This document shows positions 1 to 4,193 of a stretch of 6,255 nt of DNA, piece by piece. The translations under genes and the position numbers were made by a program. The notes under the pieces were generated by a model. That model had not been told where the DNA came from and made no database searches. It saw only the letters and a list, made by a program, of their open reading frames with translations. The DNA is taken from the NCBI GenBank assembly GCA_937915865.1, contig CALGIG010000037.1, positions 1-6,255 on the forward strand, given 5' to 3'. The stretch's first letter is position 1; every line of letters begins with the position of its first letter. Source of the DNA: an uncultured Prolixibacteraceae bacterium. Lineage in GTDB: Bacteria; Bacteroidota; Bacteroidia; Bacteroidales; Prolixibacteraceae.

Positions 1-105
1 ACCATACTCAATGAATTACAAACGATTATAAATACTCACTAACTAAACGACATTGTTTCTTAACCTTGCATTTGCGGATCAACAGATGTAAACAAAAGTT
101 GTTTC

Positions 106-115
106 TAAACGTTTA
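106..115. promoter_or_regulatory. Perfect 10-bp palindrome upstream of the SOD gene
   Basis: TAAACGTTTA is a perfect 10-bp palindrome 48 bp upstream of the SOD start codon. It follows directly on the second of two copies of TTGTTTCT (53-60 and 99-106), which are 46 bp apart. A regulator site controlling the dismutase gene is possible. However, the leader is very AT-rich, so short palindromes and repeats are expected by chance. I see no convincing TAnnTTTG promoter box in 1-163 (the nearest are TAACCTTG at 61-68 and TAACTTTT at 145-152) and no coding sequence there. Confidence 0.2.
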
Positions 116-163
116 TCCTACAACTATTCAGTAAACAATTTTAATAACTTTTATACATCGACC

Positions 164-865
164 ATGAAACGTAAATTTTTCAGTTCACTAGCCGGAACAC
201 TACTTTTTGTAATACCTGTTCTGGCAAATATCAATGGCAACCAATTGTTGGCACAAAAAGCGAAAGACGTAACTTTTCCTGATTTACCTTATGCCTACAA
301 TGCTCTTGAGCCGGCAATCGACGCAAAAACAATGGAAATCCATTATTCCAGGCATCACAAAGCATATTACACCAATTTTCTGGCTGCCTTGAAAGACTCT
401 CCTGCAGGAGAAATGGATTTATTAGACTTATTTGCCAATATCAGTAAACAAAGCCCGGCTATAAGGAACAATGGCGGTGGTTACTACAACCATAAATTAT
501 TTTGGGAAAATATGAGCCCCTCGAAAACTGAACCTTCGGCTAAATTAAAAGCAGCGATAGAGAAAGATTTTGGCTCGTTTGATAAATTTAAAACCGAGTT
601 TTCGGATGCTGCCAAAAAGCAATTCGGAAGTGGTTGGGCCTGGCTTTCGGTGGACAAAAACGGGAAACTGTTTGTGAGCAGCACTCCAAACCAGGACAAT
701 CCGTTGATGGATGTTGTCGAAAAGAGAGGTACTCCATTGCTCTGTCTCGACGTTTGGGAACATGCCTATTATTTACAATATCAAAACAAACGGGCCGATT
801 ATGTCGACAATTTTTGGAAAATTGTAAACTGGGATACGGTGAGCAAGCGGTTCGAAAACAAGTAA
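164..865 (+). CDS. Exported Mn-type superoxide dismutase
   Basis: This enzyme converts superoxide to oxygen and hydrogen peroxide, probably in the periplasm. The 233-residue product carries all four expected metal ligands: H60 (in MEIHYSRHH), H110 (in GGYYNHKLFW), D196 and H200 (in DVWEHAYYLQYQ). The second-shell Tyr is Y68. The metal-type markers are Mn-like: Gly at G106 and Gln at Q177 in TPNQDNPL, where Fe enzymes have a Gln near the former and Ala-Gly at the latter. The catalytic domain starts near residue 37 (FPDLPYAYNALEP). The preceding extension is a basic-then-hydrophobic signal peptide (MKRKFF, then LAGTLLFVIPVLA), with possible cleavage after LLA at residue 30 or VLA at 21. Most bacterial Mn/Fe SODs are cytoplasmic, about 200 residues long and lack this leader. 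The gene stands alone, closed by a strong terminator. Only one in-frame ATG precedes the leader. A metal-flexible (cambialistic) enzyme cannot be excluded. Confidence 0.95.
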   Translation: MKRKFFSSLAGTLLFVIPVLANINGNQLLAQKAKDVTFPDLPYAYNALEPAIDAKTMEIHYSRHHKAYYTNFLAALKDSPAGEMDLLDLFANISKQSPAIRNNGGGYYNHKLFWENMSPSKTEPSAKLKAAIEKDFGSFDKFKTEFSDAAKKQFGSGWAWLSVDKNGKLFVSSTPNQDNPLMDVVEKRGTPLLCLDVWEHAYYLQYQNKRADYVDNFWKIVNWDTVSKRFENK

Positions 866-880
866 TTACCATTCAGCGAC

Positions 881-924
881 CTTAATGAGCGGGTGACTTC
901 GAGTCACCCGCTCATTAAGTTTTT
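881..924 (+). terminator. Intrinsic terminator with a perfect 18-bp stem
   Basis: CTTAATGAGCGGGTGACT (881-898) is exactly complementary to AGTCACCCGCTCATTAAG (902-919). The loop is three bases, TCG, and five T residues (920-924) follow immediately. It lies 15 bp after the SOD stop codon and acts for + strand transcription. The reverse strand has no T-run on the other side, so it is not obviously bidirectional. It separates the SOD gene from the DUF2520 cluster. Confidence 0.93.
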
Positions 925-955
925 ACCTATTTCTAATCGAGTTTTTATACCTTTC
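922..955 (+). promoter_or_regulatory. Weak candidate promoter for the DUF2520 cluster
   Basis: TACCTTTC at 948-955 matches five of the six fixed positions of the Bacteroidota -7 box (TAnnTTTG). A TTTA at 922-925 could stand in for the -33 TTTG, but the 22-bp gap is slightly long and the TTTA overlaps the terminator T-run. A promoter is expected here because the terminator isolates the downstream genes from the SOD gene. The exact site is uncertain. Confidence 0.28.
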
Positions 956-975
956 GAACTTAAAAGATACTTTCC

Positions 976-1761
976 ATGATTAAAAATGTGGTTATTATCG
1001 GGGCAGGCAACCTGGCAACACAACTTAGCTTGGCGCTAACCGAAAAAGGAATAAAAGTAGTTCAGGTATATAGTCGTAAAACCGAATCGGCAAAAGAACT
1101 TGCCCAAAAACTCAATTCCGAATTTACTACTGATTTGTCGCTATTGAGAAAAGACGCTGATTTGTACATCGTTGCAGTAAAAGATTCGGCTATTACTGAT
1201 GTTCTGGAAAACCTGAACCTGAATGAAAATAAACTGATTGTTCACACTGCCGGAAGCGTACCAATGAGTATTCTGGAAGGATTCAGTACAAATTATGGTG
1301 TTTTTTATCCTTTACAAACATTCTCAAAAAACCGGAAAGTTGATTTTTCGAATATTCCCATTTGTATCGAAGCTAACCATCCCTCCAATCTTTTGAAACT
1401 TGAATTTCTTGGCCGAAAGCTGTCCAATTCGGTAAACCAAATCAATTCAGCAGAACGAAAAATACTCCATTTAGCTGCAGTTTTCACTTGCAACTTCGTT
1501 AACCATCTTTATGCCATTGGCGCTGACATTCTGCACGAACAAAAGCTCGATTTCAATCTGTTAAAACCACTCATTACCGAAACGGCAGCAAAAATCCAGA
1601 ATCTTCATCCGTTGGAGACTCAAACCGGGCCCGCAAAACGATACGATAAAACGATAATCGATGCCCAATTAAATATGCTCGAAAGCCATCCGGAGTATAG
1701 GAAAATCTATAGTTTTGTGACCGAAAGTATTTTCCGGCTTCATCAAAAAACACAACAATGA
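976..1761 (+). CDS. Rossmann-fold DUF2520 protein, putative NAD(P)-dependent oxidoreductase
   Basis: The 261-residue protein has two parts. The N-terminal half is a Rossmann dinucleotide-binding fold: the glycine-rich GAGNLA loop at residues 9-14 follows strand NVVIIG, and an HTAGS motif lies at 90-94. The C-terminal half matches my recollection of the helical DUF2520 domain, with YPLQTFS at 111-117, the helix HLAAVFTCNFVNHLY at 165-179, and TGPAKRYD at 217-224. This two-domain plan resembles pyrroline-5-carboxylate reductase and related NAD(P)-dependent dehydrogenases, but no substrate is established for the family as far as I know. The protein is cytoplasmic, with no signal peptide or membrane segment. 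Its TGA stop overlaps the next gene's start (ATGA at 1758-1761), implying translational coupling with the KdsC-like phosphatase. The family assignment is firm; the reaction is unknown. Confidence 0.88.
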   Translation: MIKNVVIIGAGNLATQLSLALTEKGIKVVQVYSRKTESAKELAQKLNSEFTTDLSLLRKDADLYIVAVKDSAITDVLENLNLNENKLIVHTAGSVPMSILEGFSTNYGVFYPLQTFSKNRKVDFSNIPICIEANHPSNLLKLEFLGRKLSNSVNQINSAERKILHLAAVFTCNFVNHLYAIGADILHEQKLDFNLLKPLITETAAKIQNLHPLETQTGPAKRYDKTIIDAQLNMLESHPEYRKIYSFVTESIFRLHQKTQQ

Positions 1762-2288
1762 CATTTTTTAAAGAGAAACTAAAAAAAGTAAAAGGATTCA
1801 TTTTTGATGTCGATGGTGTATTATCAATCGACACTTCGCCGCTTGACGAAAACGGCGACCCGGTTCGCACGGCCAACGTAAAAGATGGATTTGCAATACG
1901 ATATGCTATAAAGAATGGATTTCAGGTAGCGATAATTACCGGGGCCAACACCCAACGAGTAAAACTTCGGTATAATAAACTTGGCGTTGAACTTATTTAC
2001 CTCAACTCATTCGAAAAAAGAAGCTGCCTCAACGACATACTTGCAAAAACAGGGCTGCAAAAAGACGAATTTTTATACATGGGCGACGATTTGGTTGATG
2101 TACCTGTAATGCAGGGAATTGGCATTCCGACTTGCCCGGCTGATGCTGTTCCTGAAGTTAAAGCAGTTTCGCTTTATATTTCCGACCGAAAGGGCGGAGA
2201 AGGCTGTGTGCGCGATGTGATTGAGCAGGTTTTGCGTTCGCAGGGGAAATGGGCCAGCCAGGACATTGCAGGGCTGAAAGCAGACTAG
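1758..2288 (+). CDS. KdsC-like HAD phosphatase (KDO-8-phosphate phosphatase type)
   Basis: This is a cap-less HAD-superfamily phosphatase of the KdsC group, which removes phosphate from 3-deoxy-D-manno-octulosonate 8-phosphate in KDO synthesis for LPS. The 176-residue length is normal for the group. Motif I is FDVDGVLS, with nucleophile D17 and acid/base D19. Motif II is the IITG ending at T61-G62. The motif III lysine is probably K87. Motif IV is MGDDLVDVPVM, with D110 and D111 binding Mg2+. The segments RTANVKDGFAIR (37-48) and GGEGCVRDVIEQVL (146-159) are KdsC-like. After ITG the E. coli enzyme has Arg, whereas here it is Ala (A63), so the substrate could differ, for example another sugar-acid phosphate. 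The ATG is fixed by the 4-base overlap with the DUF2520 gene. A GC-rich palindromic repeat begins about 3 bp after the TAG stop. Confidence 0.88.
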   Translation: MTFFKEKLKKVKGFIFDVDGVLSIDTSPLDENGDPVRTANVKDGFAIRYAIKNGFQVAIITGANTQRVKLRYNKLGVELIYLNSFEKRSCLNDILAKTGLQKDEFLYMGDDLVDVPVMQGIGIPTCPADAVPEVKAVSLYISDRKGGEGCVRDVIEQVLRSQGKWASQDIAGLKAD

Positions 2289-2290
2289 AG

Positions 2291-2325
2291 ACCCCTCTCC
2301 AACCTCTCCCCGAGAGGGAGAGGCT
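2291..2325. repeat. GC-rich palindromic repeat, copy A
   Basis: This element is far richer in GC than its surroundings. It contains CCCCTCTCC (2292-2300), then AA, then an 8-bp hairpin formed by CCTCTCCC (2303-2310) and GGGAGAGG (2316-2323) with a five-base loop. Its reverse complement aligns with copy B (2426-2456), sharing the core AGGTTGG flanked by G/A-rich arms, so the two copies form an inverted pair. No T-run follows, so it is not an intrinsic terminator. It resembles the short dispersed REP-like palindromes found in many bacterial genomes, including Bacteroidota. Membership of a genome-wide family is inferred, because only two copies are visible. Confidence 0.75.
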
Positions 2326-2390
2326 AGGCCGCTACCTGAGTTCAAAGAGCTTCCCCAATTCAAATAAAATCTCAAAAATTCAGATTGAAG

Positions 2391-3014
2391 ATGAAAAATC
2401 AATCAAATGGCAATTCAGATTCTTCTCACCTCCCCCCTGAGGAGGTTGGGAGGGGCTTCGAAATCATTCTGGCATCAAAATCACCTCGACGACAACAATT
2501 GCTAAACGATTTAGGACTGAAATTTACCGTTCAGTCGATGGATGTTCCTGAAGAATACCCGGTAGAATTGGGTATGACTGAAATCCCGGTTTTTCTGGCC
2601 GAACTGAAAGCTGAAGCATTTCGCCCGCAGCTTCAGAATAACCAGTTGGTTATAACTGCCGACACCATTGTCTGGCTTGATGGTAATGTACTGGGAAAAC
2701 CAGTTGATTACGTTGACGGCTTCAGAATGTTGAATGGTTTATCGGGGAAAAAACACCAGGTTGTCACCGGGGTTTGCCTGCTTTCTTCATATAAAAAAGT
2801 ATCGTTTTACTCCATTACTGATGTGTGGTTCAAATCTTTAGATGAGAATGAAATTCACTATTATCTTGAAAATTACCAGCCTTACGACAAAGCAGGGGCC
2901 TATGGAATCCAGGAATGGATTGGATATATTGCAATAAACCGTATCGAAGGTTCTTTTTTTAATGTGATGGGCCTACCTGTACAGAGTTTGTATGAACATC
3001 TGAAAAACTTTTAA
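2391..3014 (+). CDS. maf: Maf-family nucleotide pyrophosphatase (dTTP/UTP, YhdE type)
   Basis: Maf proteins hydrolyse non-canonical and some canonical nucleoside triphosphates to the monophosphate plus pyrophosphate, limiting their entry into DNA and RNA. From the ATG at 2391 the product is 207 residues. The motifs are the phosphate-binding ASKSPRRQQLL (28-38), TADT with the likely catalytic D91, LGKP (101-104), DKAGAYGIQ (167-175) and SFFNVMGLP (188-196). The AYGIQ form favours the YhdE (dTTP/UTP) subgroup. Normal Maf proteins reach the ASKSPRR motif within about 5-9 residues of the start. Here 27 residues precede it, about ten of them (H13-G22, HLPPEEVGRG) encoded by palindromic repeat copy B. 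No in-frame ATG exists between the repeat and the conserved motif, so the extension is probably translated unless a rare start such as ATT at 2464 is used. An in-frame TTG lies six bases upstream, but ATG is the better start. The gene follows the KdsC-like gene by about 100 bp and probably shares its transcript. Confidence 0.92.
   Translation: MKNQSNGNSDSSHLPPEEVGRGFEIILASKSPRRQQLLNDLGLKFTVQSMDVPEEYPVELGMTEIPVFLAELKAEAFRPQLQNNQLVITADTIVWLDGNVLGKPVDYVDGFRMLNGLSGKKHQVVTGVCLLSSYKKVSFYSITDVWFKSLDENEIHYYLENYQPYDKAGAYGIQEWIGYIAINRIEGSFFNVMGLPVQSLYEHLKNF
2426..2456. repeat. GC-rich palindromic repeat, copy B, inside the maf reading frame
   Basis: ACCTCC (2428-2433) pairs with GGAGGT (2441-2446), and GGGAGGGG follows (2448-2455), giving alternative pairings with the C-tract. 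The stretch GAGGAGGTTGGGAGGGG matches the reverse complement of copy A (2291-2325) with small indels, so A and B are inverted relatives about 100 bp apart and could pair with each other across 2291-2456. A CTTC occurs on both sides (2422-2425 and 2456-2459), which could be a short target duplication or chance. The element is read in frame as HLPPEEVGRG near the N-terminus of Maf, using codons such as CCC, GGG and AGG. Confidence 0.75.
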
Positions 3015-3070
3015 TTTTTATTCCTGTAAAGTTCACCTAAACAACAAACTAACTACTAATTAATCGTGTG

Positions 3071-4072
3071 ATGAAATTCAAGCATTATTTAACAATTTTT
3101 CTTTGTAGTACACTTTTTCTATTACATGGATGCAAACCGCAAACTCCGAAGATTGGAATCCTGATGCATAGCTACGAAAACGAACGTTGGTTGAAAGACC
3201 GGGATTACATGGTTGAGGACCTTAAAAAACTGGGAGCTGAAGTAGTAGTCAAGGTGGCCGATAACGATCAGAAAAAGCAAATAGCTCAAGCCCAAATTAT
3301 GATCAATGAAGGGGTTCAGGTATTAATTGTTGTATCGGCTAACCAGGAAGAAGCTGCAAAAATTGTTGAACTGGCCCACGACGCTAATGTGAAGGTTATT
3401 GCTTATGACAGATTAATTAATGGATGTAAATTAGACTATTACATTACAACAAACAGTACGCATGTTGGCGAACTTCAGGCCAAATACCTCACATCGATAC
3501 AACCCAGTGGACAATATGCCTTGATTTGCGGATCGAAATACGATGACAATTCGAAAAAATTATTCCTTGGGCAAATGAATGTTTTACAACCTTTTATGGA
3601 ACGAGGAGATATTCAACTCGTTTACAGCGACTTCACTGAAGCGTGGACACCCGCGGAAGGCGCTCTTCACACAGCAAAAATTTTAGAACAAAACCACGAT
3701 TCGATTACCGCAATAATTGCCGGAAGCGATGCTATTGCCAAAGGAGTACTGCAGGTTTTGAGAGAAAAGGGGCTTGAAGGCAAGGTTTTGCTTGCAGGCC
3801 AAGACTCTGAACTAGAAAATATTAAAGCTGTAATTAACGGAGCTCAAACCTGCGATATATTGAAACCATTAAAACAAATGGCAGCAACAACTTCTGAATT
3901 GGCTGTCGCACTTGCAAAAGGTGAAACTCCTGAAATAAGATTTACCAACGAAAGTAACGGAAAATTTCTGGTAAAATCAGTTTTGCTGGAAGCCACAGTT
4001 GTTACCAAAGACAATATCGAAAAAACTATTGTTGCCAGCGGACTTCATTCTCCCTCTCAACTTAGGAATTAG
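3071..4072 (+). CDS. XylF-like periplasmic sugar-binding lipoprotein, no adjacent transporter
   Basis: From the ATG at 3071 (a GTG lies one codon upstream) the product is 333 residues. A hydrophobic leader ends in LLHGC, a slightly irregular lipobox with lipidated C21, so it is an exported, membrane-anchored lipoprotein. The rest is a type-1 periplasmic binding fold (Peripla_BP_4) closely resembling E. coli D-xylose-binding XylF: ERWLKDRD (38-45), AYDRLIN (111-117), VGELQAKYL (132-140), AWTPAEGA (191-198), AGQD (242-245) and KPL (265-267). Judged from memory of XylF, the sugar contacts Arg, Asp-Arg, Asn, Trp, Asp and Lys are kept as R39, D113/R114, N160, W192, D245 and K265, while the Asn of the SND motif is Ser here (S219). 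A pentose or similar sugar is therefore the likely ligand. No permease or ATPase gene adjoins it: maf is upstream and a peptidase downstream. It may feed a distant ABC importer or act as a sensor. Confidence 0.87.
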   Translation: MKFKHYLTIFLCSTLFLLHGCKPQTPKIGILMHSYENERWLKDRDYMVEDLKKLGAEVVVKVADNDQKKQIAQAQIMINEGVQVLIVVSANQEEAAKIVELAHDANVKVIAYDRLINGCKLDYYITTNSTHVGELQAKYLTSIQPSGQYALICGSKYDDNSKKLFLGQMNVLQPFMERGDIQLVYSDFTEAWTPAEGALHTAKILEQNHDSITAIIAGSDAIAKGVLQVLREKGLEGKVLLAGQDSELENIKAVINGAQTCDILKPLKQMAATTSELAVALAKGETPEIRFTNESNGKFLVKSVLLEATVVTKDNIEKTIVASGLHSPSQLRN

Positions 4073-4137
4073 TTTGCCCTAAAATGATCTTATTTGCAAT
4101 TTTTTAATAATTCAACGTGTTTTAAACTTTAATTCAG

Positions 4138-4168
4138 TTTATTCATTTTTCGCAGATTACTACTTTTG
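4138..4168 (+). promoter_or_regulatory. Probable Bacteroidota promoter for the S46 peptidase gene
   Basis: TACTTTTG at 4161-4168 is a full match to the Bacteroidota -7 consensus TAnnTTTG. TTTA at 4138-4141 matches three of four bases of the -33 TTTG box, at a 19-bp gap, which is the normal spacing. Transcription would start near 4174-4176, leaving a leader of about 20 nt before the ATG at 4194. The rest of the 121-bp gap after the XylF-like gene is AT-rich and shows no clear terminator. Confidence 0.5.
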
Positions 4169-4193
4169 GCATTCAAATCAAAAACAAAACAGA

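Noticed and set aside
484..872. Three overlapping minus-strand open frames inside the SOD gene, plus a + strand frame at 634-885
   Set aside because: They are antisense or frame-shifted to a gene with intact catalytic motifs and show no recognisable protein features.
1574..1876. Minus-strand open frame of 100 codons across the DUF2520/KdsC junction
   Set aside because: It is antisense to two overlapping, well-supported genes and has no recognisable domain.
2291..2325. Copy A as an intrinsic terminator after the KdsC-like gene
   Set aside because: The hairpin is GC-rich but is followed by GCTAGGCCGC rather than a T-run, and a related copy lies inside the maf coding region.
2385..2390. TTG at 2385 as the maf start
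   Set aside because: An in-frame ATG follows two codons later, and nothing upstream favours the rarer start.
2073..2440. Minus-strand frame 2073-2402 and + strand frame 2249-2440 over the repeat region
   Set aside because: They are open mainly because the GC-rich repeats lack stop codons, and they overlap the end of the KdsC-like gene and the start of maf.
2291..2456. CRISPR array
   Set aside because: There are only two copies, they are inverted relative to each other and imperfect, and there is no regular spacing or cas gene.
3068..3070. GTG at 3068 as the start of the XylF-like gene
   Set aside because: The next codon is ATG and gives a normal lipoprotein signal peptide.
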